From CAWJLS01 sp963843755 (GTDB lineage: Bacteria; Acidobacteriota; Thermoanaerobaculia; Multivoradales; DATKCC01): a DNA stretch of 64,000 bases. The notes beneath the pieces are model-generated. The model was not told the DNA's origin. It did not search any database and was given only the letters and a program-made list of their open reading frames with translations. Shown here piece after piece: positions 18,382 to 26,708 of the stretch. The DNA lies in assembly GCA_963843755.1 (NCBI GenBank), contig CAWJLS010000013.1, positions 1 to 64,000 of the forward strand, written 5' to 3'. The position numbers and the translations under genes are program-made. Within the stretch, counting starts at the first letter, position 1, and each line of letters begins with the position of its first letter.

Positions 18382-18861
18382 ATGGCAGCTACGACACAGG
18401 CGAAGACCAGCGAGAAGCCGAAGATCCTCTACGTGGAGGATGACCCGGACACGCTCGAGGTCATCAGCGACTACATCCGCGCCAACTGGAGCCCCGAGAG
18501 TCGCGGCGTCCGCTCGTACGAGGCCGCCAGGAAGCTCTTCAGGCGAGGAGACTTCCGACCGGACCTGGTGATCCACGACTGTAGCCCCCTGTTCATGGAG
18601 CTCGACGAGATGGACAGCGAAGCGGCCGGCGACGCGCTTTACGCACTCTGCGTCGAGGAGGAGCTGCCGGTTGTCGTCGTCTCCGGTTCGATCCAGGAGG
18701 AGAAGCAGAAGAAGCTGCCGTACCGGGAGAACCCGCCCATCGGTTGGTTCGACAAGCCCTTGACTTGGCGGAGCCCCGCCGAAGGAGAGCAGGGTCGCTG
18801 GCTGCAGATCGACCTGGCGGTGCAAGAGTTTCTGAACCGAAGGAACGGGAGCTCATCGTGA
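18382..18861 (+). CDS. Single-domain response regulator (operon gene C)
   Basis: A free-standing receiver of 159 residues: ILYVEDDPDT with the acidic pair, phospho-acceptor Asp in LVIHDCSPL, a Ser in VVVSGS, and Lys in FDKPL. No output domain follows, so it most likely relays phosphate or binds a partner, as CheY/Spo0F-type proteins do. The insert between the phospho-Asp and the next strand (about 18 residues, MELDEMDSEAAGDALYALCV) is slightly long. ATG 18382 follows GGAGG (18367-18371); ATG 18358, overlapping the kinase stop as ATGA, is the alternative and would add 8 residues. Its place right behind the giant kinase makes it a likely direct partner. Confidence 0.88.
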   Translation: MAATTQAKTSEKPKILYVEDDPDTLEVISDYIRANWSPESRGVRSYEAARKLFRRGDFRPDLVIHDCSPLFMELDEMDSEAAGDALYALCVEEELPVVVVSGSIQEEKQKKLPYRENPPIGWFDKPLTWRSPAEGEQGRWLQIDLAVQEFLNRRNGSSS

Positions 18862-20186
18862 CCAGCCCGACCGGGTCTGCCGCGACCGAGCGCCGGGGAG
18901 AGAGTCTCATCCGGTGCGCGATCGTCGCTCCTGAGGAGAGCGAGGCGGCTGGGCATTTGGCGAGGATCGCCCGCGAGAACGGGCTCCGCGACATCGAGCA
19001 CCTCGTTCCATCGGATCTTGCGATGGAGGATCCTCTGGGTTTTGCGACGGACGATCTTTCGCTCGTCGCGAGGCTCCGCTCCACCGAGTCTCGGGGTTGC
19101 TTGGTGACCTTGTGGGATCTGGACGCTCTCGGGGTGGGAGAGGAGGCTGGCGAAGGGCACCTCGGTGGAGAGGTCAGGGAGTTGCTCGGCCAGACCGCTC
19201 GGTGGGCCGGCCAACATGTAGCGTTCGGTTCCTCCAAGGGATACGGGAGACTGAGCTTTTTCAATTTCACGAGGGCGATCGACGCGAACCTGGCGTTCGT
19301 CGGTACGGCGGCTGATTGCGAGACGGTGCTCCGCTGGTGGTGCGGAACAGACACGTCCCCGGGGCTGCTGAGGGAAGCCTTCAAGAAGCCGCCGTCGAGG
19401 TGGCTCTGCGACGTGCGCCACGACTACGTAGCCAGAGGGGTTCTGTCTCAGTTGGTCCGGGAAAGCGTGGAGGAACTCGGGTTGGTGGAGGACCAGAAGG
19501 TCGTGGACTTCTGGCAGGACGCACTTCGCAACGTCCTCGTTCATCGCCTGAGGAATGTCGCGTCCCGGGCGATGGTCGGCGCCTCCTTGGCGGATGAGCC
19601 GGAACTGGTGCGCCGGATTGCGAGCACGCCGTTCCGGCTGGTCGCGCCCCGATGGGTCGCCGACCGTCTCTCCGAGCGGGGAAGCGAGGCGGGCAGGGAC
19701 TTCCTTTCCTACGGCTCCGGAGAGGAGGCAGTCAGCGTTTCGAAGTCCCTGGCCTCGGAAGGGGTGGCCCATGCACTCTTCTGGGAAGGCGACGATCCTC
19801 CGATGCTCTCCGGGCCGGAAACAGCCCCCGCGGCGGTCCCCACCCTTTTGGTCGGGTCGGAGCCACCGCGGAGAACATGGTCGGAGTGGCAGAACCTCCT
19901 CTCTCGCAACGTTCTGGGGGGCTTCGGTCGGGAGGAGCTCACAGCGCAGGATCGAGGCGGCGCCTCAATCCTGGACATCAAGCCTTCGCGCTGGAGGCCG
20001 TTCTGCTTCCGCAGTCTTGCTGAAGCTCTCGCCGATATCCGCTGTGTCATGAAGCGTTCAATCGATGAGCTTGGCCCGGCGATCGGGCCGGATCGAACCG
20101 CCAAGCTCGCTTGGAGCCTCAGGGGAATTGATGCGGCTCGAGCACTCTATTTCGGTCCGCCCGGGACCGAAGAACTGGAGACTTGA
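18858..20186 (+). CDS. Uncharacterised protein with receiver-like N-terminus (operon gene D)
   Basis: 442 residues from a GTG that overlaps the preceding stop (GTGA). I do not recognise the family. The first ~130 residues have a receiver-like order of strands, with IRCAIVAPEESEAAGHL at the first strand and a buried Asp in GCLVTLWDLDAL, but the canonical acidic pair and Lys are not evident, so it would be a pseudo-receiver at best. The rest is soluble and has no membrane helix, signal peptide or known catalytic motif. Strict coupling to the receiver gene and to the lipoprotein gene downstream (1-bp gap) argues that it works with the phosphorelay and the transporter. Confidence 0.65.
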   Translation: MTSPTGSAATERRGESLIRCAIVAPEESEAAGHLARIARENGLRDIEHLVPSDLAMEDPLGFATDDLSLVARLRSTESRGCLVTLWDLDALGVGEEAGEGHLGGEVRELLGQTARWAGQHVAFGSSKGYGRLSFFNFTRAIDANLAFVGTAADCETVLRWWCGTDTSPGLLREAFKKPPSRWLCDVRHDYVARGVLSQLVRESVEELGLVEDQKVVDFWQDALRNVLVHRLRNVASRAMVGASLADEPELVRRIASTPFRLVAPRWVADRLSERGSEAGRDFLSYGSGEEAVSVSKSLASEGVAHALFWEGDDPPMLSGPETAPAAVPTLLVGSEPPRRTWSEWQNLLSRNVLGGFGREELTAQDRGGASILDIKPSRWRPFCFRSLAEALADIRCVMKRSIDELGPAIGPDRTAKLAWSLRGIDAARALYFGPPGTEELET

Positions 20187-20187
20187 C

Positions 20188-21243
20188 ATGAAGAAGAGTG
20201 GCCTTCGTTCGATAGCAGCGGCCGTAGTGGCTGGCGGGCTCGCCTTGGCGGCGTTCTCTTGTACATCAGGAAGCGAAAAGCAGGGGAGCCAGGAGGTGCC
20301 GACCCTGAGGGTGGCGACTCTCGTCTGGGTCGGCTACGCGCCGATTCACCTGGCGATAGAGAAGGGGTTCTTTCGGCAGCACGGTCTCGAAGTCGAGCTT
20401 CGCGACATTGAGGACACGGCAGCGCGCCGGGCGGCCCTGTCCTCAGGGAGCGTGGATGCCTCAGTAGACATCGTCGACTCGTTCGCCAACGCAGCGGCTG
20501 CTGGCTTGCCCGCCCGGGTCGTGATGAAGCTGGACGATTCAATGGGCGGGGACGGGATCGTGGTCCGCAGCGACATCGAGTCCGTTGCGGATCTGGCGGG
20601 CAAGACGGTGGCCTATCCACCAGGTCAACCCTCTCACTTCTTTCTCCTGGCGGTCCTAGAGGACGCCGGTCTCACGATCAAGGACATCCAGTCGAAGCCC
20701 ATGGAGGCCGACCAGGCGGGAGCGGCCTTCGTTTCACAACAGGTAGACGCCGCCGTGACCTGGGAACCGTGGCTTAGTCGAGCCGCCGCGCTTCCGCACG
20801 GGAAGATCCTCACGACCTCCCGTGAGAAGCCCGGGTTGATCGTCGACGTCTTGACGGTACGGCGGAGCGTTCTCGATGAGCGTCCCGATGACATCCGCGC
20901 CTTCGCCGAAGGTTGGTTCGATGCGATCCAGTACTGGCGTGAACACCCTGAGGAAGCCAACGCCATCATGGCCAAGGCGCTCAAGGTCAAGCCGGCAGTC
21001 TTCGACAAGATGGTCCACGGCGTCCGATACAGCGACGAAGAGCTGAACCGGCAATTCTTCACGCGGGACGCGGCCGGGGAAAGCGCGTTCACTCGCCTTC
21101 TGGCCCGCGCAGGCCGTGTATGGCAGAGAGAAGGGGTGATCAAGACTTCTCCTGATCCCAAGGTCGTGGATGGGTCGGATGTCCTCTTCGGACCGGGGAG
21201 CCGGCAGGCAGTAACGCCGTCCTCCCAGGGCGGCAAGGGATGA
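20188..21243 (+). CDS. ABC transporter substrate-binding protein, NMT1/NrtA/TauA type (operon gene E)
   Basis: Periplasmic solute-binding protein of 351 residues, probably a lipoprotein: basic start, hydrophobic core and a Cys at 25 (LAAFSC). The mature part opens with LRVATLVWVGYAPIHLAIEKG, the hallmark of the NMT1/taurine/nitrate/sulfonate binding family, and includes the conserved AVTWEPW segment. The substrate cannot be read from the sequence; the family binds nitrate, sulfonates, pyrimidine precursors and similar small molecules. GGAG (20177-20180) precedes the ATG by 7 nt. Its stop overlaps the permease start (ATGA). In this operon it could bring in a nutrient, or act as the extracellular sensor for the kinase system. 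Confidence 0.9.
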   Translation: MKKSGLRSIAAAVVAGGLALAAFSCTSGSEKQGSQEVPTLRVATLVWVGYAPIHLAIEKGFFRQHGLEVELRDIEDTAARRAALSSGSVDASVDIVDSFANAAAAGLPARVVMKLDDSMGGDGIVVRSDIESVADLAGKTVAYPPGQPSHFFLLAVLEDAGLTIKDIQSKPMEADQAGAAFVSQQVDAAVTWEPWLSRAAALPHGKILTTSREKPGLIVDVLTVRRSVLDERPDDIRAFAEGWFDAIQYWREHPEEANAIMAKALKVKPAVFDKMVHGVRYSDEELNRQFFTRDAAGESAFTRLLARAGRVWQREGVIKTSPDPKVVDGSDVLFGPGSRQAVTPSSQGGKG

Positions 21244-22067
21244 GCGTCCGGCTCGGTGGCCGGGTTGCGACCCTGGTGACTGTCGGGCTGTTCCTGGCCA
21301 TCTGGACCGGAGCGTCCCTCCTTCTTGAGCCGGGCGAAGAGGGGGGGCTGGTACTTCTTCCAGGACCGGTGGCGGTCGTGGGAGCGCTTGTGGACCTGGT
21401 GGTTCACGAAGGCTTCTTGGGTGACGTTTTGCTCAGCGTCATGAGGATCGGCCTCGGCCTCTTCATCTCCATCGTGCCCGCCTTCATTCTGGGGGTGACC
21501 TTCGGCGTTCGTCCACGTCTCAATGCGGCGGCGGCTCCGCTCTTTGCGTTTGCCAAGTACGTTCCCCCCGTGGCATTCATCCCGATTCTCATCCTCTGGC
21601 TCGGTGTCGGCTTGGGGCAGCAGATGGCGCTGCTGTTCATCGGCACGTTCTTCTATCTGACGGTGATGATCGCGACGACGGTGAGTGGTACGCCCGAGAC
21701 GTTCCGGGATGCTGCGTTGACCCTTGGCGTCACGGGGAAACAGTACGTAGGCCAGGTCATCTTGCGGTACGGGCTGCCAGAGTTCATCGAGCATCTGCGG
21801 ACCATGATTGGGATCGCTTGGACATACCTGATTGTCGTCGAGATGGTCGCCGCCGAGAACGGGATCGGTCGGGTGATCATCAGCTCGCAGCGGTACTTGG
21901 AGTCCGCCAAAGTCCTAGCCGGTGTGTTGACGATCGGTTTGCTCGGCGTCTTGAGCGATCAGGTGCTTCAGACGACCGGGTGGCTCTTGGCACCTTGGAA
22001 GTACGAGGATGCTCCGATCCTTGTTCGTCCTCTCGTCCGGCTAGCCGCCGTCCGCAGGTCCGCGTGA
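21240..22067 (+). CDS. ABC transporter permease, SsuC/TauC/NrtB type (operon gene F)
   Basis: Inner-membrane permease of 275 residues with about six helices. The cytoplasmic EAA loop (AALTLGVTGKQYVGQVILRYGLPEF region, about 158-183) that docks the ATPase is present. It pairs with the binding protein upstream and with the ABC ATPase domain at the C-terminus of the next gene, so binding protein, permease and ATPase are complete in three consecutive genes. Start ATG overlaps the preceding stop (ATGA). The substrate is undetermined. Confidence 0.92.
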   Translation: MSVRLGGRVATLVTVGLFLAIWTGASLLLEPGEEGGLVLLPGPVAVVGALVDLVVHEGFLGDVLLSVMRIGLGLFISIVPAFILGVTFGVRPRLNAAAAPLFAFAKYVPPVAFIPILILWLGVGLGQQMALLFIGTFFYLTVMIATTVSGTPETFRDAALTLGVTGKQYVGQVILRYGLPEFIEHLRTMIGIAWTYLIVVEMVAAENGIGRVIISSQRYLESAKVLAGVLTIGLLGVLSDQVLQTTGWLLAPWKYEDAPILVRPLVRLAAVRRSA

Positions 22068-22084
22068 CGACCAGGGAGCTGAGA

Positions 22085-24286
22085 ATGTTGAAACTCTCGT
22101 TTCTGAGCGTCGAGGACGAGACCGGCCCCGAGATCTATCGAGAGATTCGATCGGGTCTCGATGACTGGCTGTTCGTTCGCAAAGGTCTGGTCGAGCTGAA
22201 TGAACCCGACGACGACGCGGGGCGCTGGGTTACCAATTTGGCGGACTGGCGCCGAGTCGTTGGAGACCTCGTGGCCGAGCAGGACCTGGTCTTCTGCACC
22301 GTCGATCTCTCGATTCCAGAAGACGGCAATGGCAGCCCTCCGGATCCGCGCAACGGGCTGGCCATCGTGCACGAGATCACCGCCCGGAGCCAAGACGGTC
22401 TGCGCTGTTGCGTGCTGACAGGTCTCGACAGCTCGGAGATCGAGAGAGTGGTGGGCGAAGCCATTCCCGACGTCTTGTTCGACTTCAAATCGGAGGCGCC
22501 CAACCGCTACCGCAACGTGGTCCACAGCATCAAGAGCCAGGCACTCTCCCTGGTGCGGAGTCTGCGCTATTTCGATTCCTCGGGAGCTCCGAAGACGGTC
22601 CTCCTCGAGGAAGACTCTGGCAAGCTACGCGATCATTACCTCTCGCGGGCGCCCTACTACGTGGAGAAGTCGACATGGCACGTGCCGACCTTGTTGCTCG
22701 GTCCTCCAGGCCTCGGCCGGAAATCTTTCGTCGAGTTTCTGTCCTTCCTCGCGGAAGCGGATCTGCGGGTCGTGAACCTCGATGTCGGGTCGTTCTTGGA
22801 GAACCGGCGTCGCTATGAGGAGCTCTGCCAGCTCTGCCAGGAGCTCGGAGCATCTCGGCAGGGCGACGATGCTCGCCGCACCCTGGTCTACCTCGCAGAC
22901 ATCGACCGCTATGTCCCTGGAGTGAGCGGGGACCAGGCCGAGAACTGCCTCTGGCCTCTCCGGGAGATCTTGACCGCGGTGCAGGGCCTCGGTTCCACGC
23001 AGCCGGAGGGTTTCCCGTTCACGTTTGTCTTCAGTGTGTCGGGAGACAGTCGCTTGAGAATCCGTTCAACTGAGACCCGAGCACTGATCCAACTGCTCGA
23101 GGACACGATCGGGATCACGACGGACTTTCCCCTTCATCACGTCGCCAGCGACGTCAACGGCTGGCCGGTCGAGCATCCGCGCGTGCTCGCCTTCCCTTCG
23201 ATTGCGGGGTCGGGTCGCCTCTTCCTGGACCGGCTCCTCGATTTGCGCCTCGACGAGATCCGAGGGCGACTCTCAGAGCAGGTGCCCGGGTATCGCGGAG
23301 AGAGCCTGACACTTGCCGACGATGTCCTGGACTTCCTGCTCGACAAGATGGACTGGTCAGCGGCCGGGAACTATCGGGGAGTCGCTTCGGCGCTCGAGGA
23401 GTCCTTTGATCGCTTTCTCGAAAATCGTGCGCGCGATCAGTTCGAGATGACTCGCGCTCACCTCCCGGAGGCTCTCCGAACTCGGCTGGGTCGAAACATC
23501 CTCAGCATGGATGATGTGCGGTTGGAGTTCCCGGCGCCGAAGGGTGGAGCGATCGAGGTCGTCCGCAAGGCGGATTTCCTCGTCGAGGAAGGAGAGCTTC
23601 TCGCTGTCGTGGGACCCTCGGGGTGCGGAAAAAGCACGGTGCTCAGGATGCTGGCCGGTCTGCTGTTTCCGACCGAGGGCACCGTATCGTTCCGAGGTGA
23701 GCCGATCACCGGACCGTCGAGCAAGATCGGTTTCATCTTCCAGGACTACTCCCTCTTCCCGTGGCTGACGGTGCGCGGGAACGTCGAGTTCGGTCCGCGG
23801 CGCCGGCACGAGGCGCCGGCCCGATTCGCTTCGCGTGTGGACGACCTCCTCGATGTCGCGGGGTTGCGAGGGTTCGAGGACGCCTGGCCAAAGCATCTCT
23901 CCGGCGGCATGCAACAGAGGGTTGCGATCATCCGGGCCCTGGCGAATGAACCGGATGTCTTGCTGATGGACGAGCCGTTCGGTGCCCTCGACGTCCAGAC
24001 ACGGTGGCATATGCAGGACTTTCTCGTGCGAACGAAGGATCTCACGGGCAAGACGATTGTCTTCGTGACGCACGACATCGACGAGGCCGTCTACATCGCC
24101 GACCGCATCTACGTGGCCACCCCCCGGCCCATGACCATTGGAGAGGAGTTCAAGGTCCCCTTCGCGACGGAGATTCGCAACGACCACTTGCGAACGGATC
24201 CTGTGTTCGTGGCCCTGGTCAACCGGGTGCGGTCTGCACTGCTCACGGACATTCGAGGAAGCCGTGCTGACGGGGACAAGGCATGA
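22085..24286 (+). CDS. Receiver-AAA+-ABC ATPase fusion protein (operon gene G)
   Basis: Three modules in 733 residues. (1) Receiver domain, 1-145: E10/D11, phospho-acceptor D74 (CTVDLSIPEDG), T112 and K135. (2) AAA+-like module, about 175-460, with an altered Walker A (GPPGLGRKS, 206-214, Arg at the Lys position) and VYLADIDRY as Walker B. (3) A complete importer ATPase, about 475-725: Walker A GPSGCGKST (510-518), Q-loop FIFQDYSLFPW, signature LSGGMQQR, Walker B LLMDEPFGALD and switch His in VTHD. ATPases of nitrate/taurine importers are normally about 260 residues and single-domain, so this architecture suggests transport controlled by phosphorylation. AGGGAG (22073-22078) supports ATG 22085; GTG 22064 overlaps the permease stop and is an alternative. 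Confidence 0.88.
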   Translation: MLKLSFLSVEDETGPEIYREIRSGLDDWLFVRKGLVELNEPDDDAGRWVTNLADWRRVVGDLVAEQDLVFCTVDLSIPEDGNGSPPDPRNGLAIVHEITARSQDGLRCCVLTGLDSSEIERVVGEAIPDVLFDFKSEAPNRYRNVVHSIKSQALSLVRSLRYFDSSGAPKTVLLEEDSGKLRDHYLSRAPYYVEKSTWHVPTLLLGPPGLGRKSFVEFLSFLAEADLRVVNLDVGSFLENRRRYEELCQLCQELGASRQGDDARRTLVYLADIDRYVPGVSGDQAENCLWPLREILTAVQGLGSTQPEGFPFTFVFSVSGDSRLRIRSTETRALIQLLEDTIGITTDFPLHHVASDVNGWPVEHPRVLAFPSIAGSGRLFLDRLLDLRLDEIRGRLSEQVPGYRGESLTLADDVLDFLLDKMDWSAAGNYRGVASALEESFDRFLENRARDQFEMTRAHLPEALRTRLGRNILSMDDVRLEFPAPKGGAIEVVRKADFLVEEGELLAVVGPSGCGKSTVLRMLAGLLFPTEGTVSFRGEPITGPSSKIGFIFQDYSLFPWLTVRGNVEFGPRRRHEAPARFASRVDDLLDVAGLRGFEDAWPKHLSGGMQQRVAIIRALANEPDVLLMDEPFGALDVQTRWHMQDFLVRTKDLTGKTIVFVTHDIDEAVYIADRIYVATPRPMTIGEEFKVPFATEIRNDHLRTDPVFVALVNRVRSALLTDIRGSRADGDKA

Positions 24287-25146
24287 GCCGGGTCGCGCAC
24301 CACCAGCCCGCTTACCAGGACCTGCACGGCCAGTTCCGGAAGTCCTATCAGCTCGAAATGGTAGGAGACGCTGCGCGGGTCGGGGCCATTCTCCGCGCAC
24401 TCGACGAGACGCTCGAGCCGGAGCACGTCTTTTGCGAGGTGGGGTGCGGATCGGGAATCTTCGCCATCGAGGCCGCGAAACGGTGCAGGAAGGTCTTCGC
24501 CATCGAGCTGGATCCGGAGACCGCCGATCTGGCCGAAGAGAACGTCCGGCGCTGCGGATTCAGAGAGCAGATAGAGATCCTGCGGGGCGATGCATTGCAC
24601 GTCCCCGTGCCGGAACGGGCCAATGTCGTGCTCTGCGAGATGATGTCCATTTGGGCTGTCGAGGAGCCCCTGATCCCGGTGTCCAAACGCGTCCAACGCG
24701 ATGTCTTGCGTCCGGGAGGGATGTTCCTCCCTTCGAGAGTGGTCAATCTGGTCGAGCTGGGCTGGTATCCGTTTTGTGTGCACGACGTGCGGGTAACCGC
24801 CGTCATCCCCCTCTTCTCGGGGATCCCACCGGCGCACGTCTTGACCGAGAGCCGTGTTTGCCGGGCGCTCGAGATCGGCGCGCCGGTCGGCCCCGACCTC
24901 GGCGGAGAAGTGGCGCTCGAAGCGCTAGCCAGCGGCCGGGTCAACTGTGCCGTGTTGCGCTCGGTCGTGCAGTTGGGGCCGACAGTGACGTTCGCGGGCT
25001 CCAACTCCCTCATGCCGCCGACGGTGGTGCCATTGGAAGAGTCTCTCGCGGTCCGCGCCGGACAGACGATCCGCTTCCGCGCCGAGGTGACCGAGCGGGG
25101 CACGCTCGAGTCCGGCCGGTTTTCAGCCGAGCTGCTCAGGAAGTGA
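24283..25146 (+). CDS. PRMT-like SAM-dependent methyltransferase (operon gene H)
   Basis: Class I methyltransferase of 287 residues. Motif I is CEVGCGSG (51-58), the acidic end of strand 2 is AIELD (73-77), and GDAL is at 102-105. The segment LCEMMSIWAVEE places two glutamates nine residues apart (E119 and E128), as in the double-E loop of protein arginine methyltransferases. The C-terminal half is beta-rich (residues 170-287), with NSLMPPTVVPLEESL where eukaryotic PRMTs have their THW loop and barrel strand, although the THW residues themselves are absent. The start overlaps the ATPase fusion stop (ATGA). A protein substrate inside the same operon is an attractive but untested idea. Confidence 0.78.
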   Translation: MSRVAHHQPAYQDLHGQFRKSYQLEMVGDAARVGAILRALDETLEPEHVFCEVGCGSGIFAIEAAKRCRKVFAIELDPETADLAEENVRRCGFREQIEILRGDALHVPVPERANVVLCEMMSIWAVEEPLIPVSKRVQRDVLRPGGMFLPSRVVNLVELGWYPFCVHDVRVTAVIPLFSGIPPAHVLTESRVCRALEIGAPVGPDLGGEVALEALASGRVNCAVLRSVVQLGPTVTFAGSNSLMPPTVVPLEESLAVRAGQTIRFRAEVTERGTLESGRFSAELLRK

Positions 25147-26705
25147 TGCAGGTCGGGACACGATCTGTTACGGCGATCTACCCCTTTCAGTATGCGCCTG
25201 AGCTGTGTCTGCGCGGAACCAGGCGCTCGAGGCACCGTCTCGACGGCCTGTCCGAAAGATGGCAGCCGTGGTGGTGTCGTCTCGATGATCAGGGAGCTCG
25301 AGAAGCCATCACCGATGGAAGCTTCTTTCTCCCGTATGTCCGAGACCTTCTCTACCCGGAGGTCAACCTGCTGTCTGCCGCAGGTTTGGAGGACCAGGTT
25401 CGCGAAGTGCGGCAGGTGTGCACGCACACGACACTCGCTGACCTCTTCGGCCGTCTGTCGGCGGAGAGGGTCGTGCGGCTGACCTTGCGGTCGAGTGTTC
25501 TGGAACCTCTTGCCGAGATGACGTTTCGAACGGCAGGGGACCGCGTCCGGTCGTGGTCGGTGGCGCTGCCCTGGGTGGACCTTCTCCTCTTTCCTCAACG
25601 AGTTGGGTTTCTCCTGCTGCATCTGCAGCCGGTAGGGCCGGGGGAAGAGATCGGTTCCTGGGCCGCATTCCTCGACGCGCTGGCCATGGTGCATCCACCG
25701 TTCCTGGAGTGGAGGTTGCCGGAATGGCAGCTCGCGGGCAAAGAACCGGTGTGTGGCGTCACCAACCAGGTCTTGGTGGACTATCTCCTGCAGGGATGGA
25801 CGGCCCCTGGGGAGTCCGAAGTGGTGCGAGGTCTCGATGATCTGTGCCACGCCACCGAGGAGTCCCGCCGCTACACCGCGGGTGACCTGGGACAGGTCTA
25901 CGGTGCGCGGTTCCATCTTCACGTGTTCAGTTGTGTCCAGAGTGGAGAAGAGCTCGCCGGAGCCGAAGGCGAGGCCCCTGACCCGTTGTTCGAGTCGGCC
26001 TTCGAGGCTGCGCTCTTGCACATGGGGACGGGATTGGCACCGGATCGCGACCCGGGCAGGCCGCACCCGAAGCGTCTCGACGTGCTACGCCAGCAGAACT
26101 TCCTCGCCATCTGGGACAACTGGCAGGGTTTGGTTCTACCAGACCGGATTCTCTTCCTCGGGACGCGGTGCACGCGGTTCACCGAAACTGCACTTCCCAG
26201 GAACGTGGGCAGCGAGTATCTGGTGCTCCATCTGTTCACTCTGTTTCAGAAGATCCGTCTGAGCCTGATGAACGGCGAGCTTCTCCGGGGAGACAAGACC
26301 TCTCGCGAGCACCGTCGGCAATCAGAGAGACTGTGGGATGCATTCATCATGTTTCAGAATCACTACTGGTATAGCGAGGTGACACCTCTCGAGCAGGGCA
26401 AGCTGCTCTACGCGAGCTTTCAACAAGGGTTGGATGTTCGGGCGCTCTACGAACAGATGCAGGAGGAAGTGCACCAGATCCAACAGTACTACGTGCACAG
26501 GGCGGAGCGGAGAGTGCAGGGGATTCTGAACTTTCTGACCTTTGTCGGCTTTCCGTTGGGATTGTGGGTAACCCTCATCGGACCGACGTTGTTTGCGCCT
26601 GCCGCAACCCAGCTTCAGGCGACGTGGCCGCTCGCGGTCGGTGGGTTGGCGGTCTTTCCCGTCGTGACCGTGCTGCTCTGGCTCTGGTGGCTTCGTCGCC
26701 CCTGA
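25146..26705 (+). CDS. Membrane protein with two C-terminal helices (operon gene I)
   Basis: 519 residues; last gene of the operon, starting at the ATG in the TGATG overlap with the methyltransferase. A large soluble N-terminal part (about 1-400) has no recognised motif. A long amphipathic helix (about 415-455) runs into two membrane helices (about 463-488 and 492-515) and a short basic tail. This layout recalls CorA-type channels, but the GMN signature is missing and the protein is longer, so I do not call it a magnesium channel. It may anchor the soluble signalling proteins to the membrane or act as an output channel. Confidence 0.65.
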   Translation: MQVGTRSVTAIYPFQYAPELCLRGTRRSRHRLDGLSERWQPWWCRLDDQGAREAITDGSFFLPYVRDLLYPEVNLLSAAGLEDQVREVRQVCTHTTLADLFGRLSAERVVRLTLRSSVLEPLAEMTFRTAGDRVRSWSVALPWVDLLLFPQRVGFLLLHLQPVGPGEEIGSWAAFLDALAMVHPPFLEWRLPEWQLAGKEPVCGVTNQVLVDYLLQGWTAPGESEVVRGLDDLCHATEESRRYTAGDLGQVYGARFHLHVFSCVQSGEELAGAEGEAPDPLFESAFEAALLHMGTGLAPDRDPGRPHPKRLDVLRQQNFLAIWDNWQGLVLPDRILFLGTRCTRFTETALPRNVGSEYLVLHLFTLFQKIRLSLMNGELLRGDKTSREHRRQSERLWDAFIMFQNHYWYSEVTPLEQGKLLYASFQQGLDVRALYEQMQEEVHQIQQYYVHRAERRVQGILNFLTFVGFPLGLWVTLIGPTLFAPAATQLQATWPLAVGGLAVFPVVTVLLWLWWLRRP

Positions 26706-26708
26706 GAC

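Noticed and set aside
25146..26705. Calling gene I a CorA magnesium transporter
   Set aside because: The two-helix C-terminus fits, but GMN is absent and the N-terminal domain is unrecognised.
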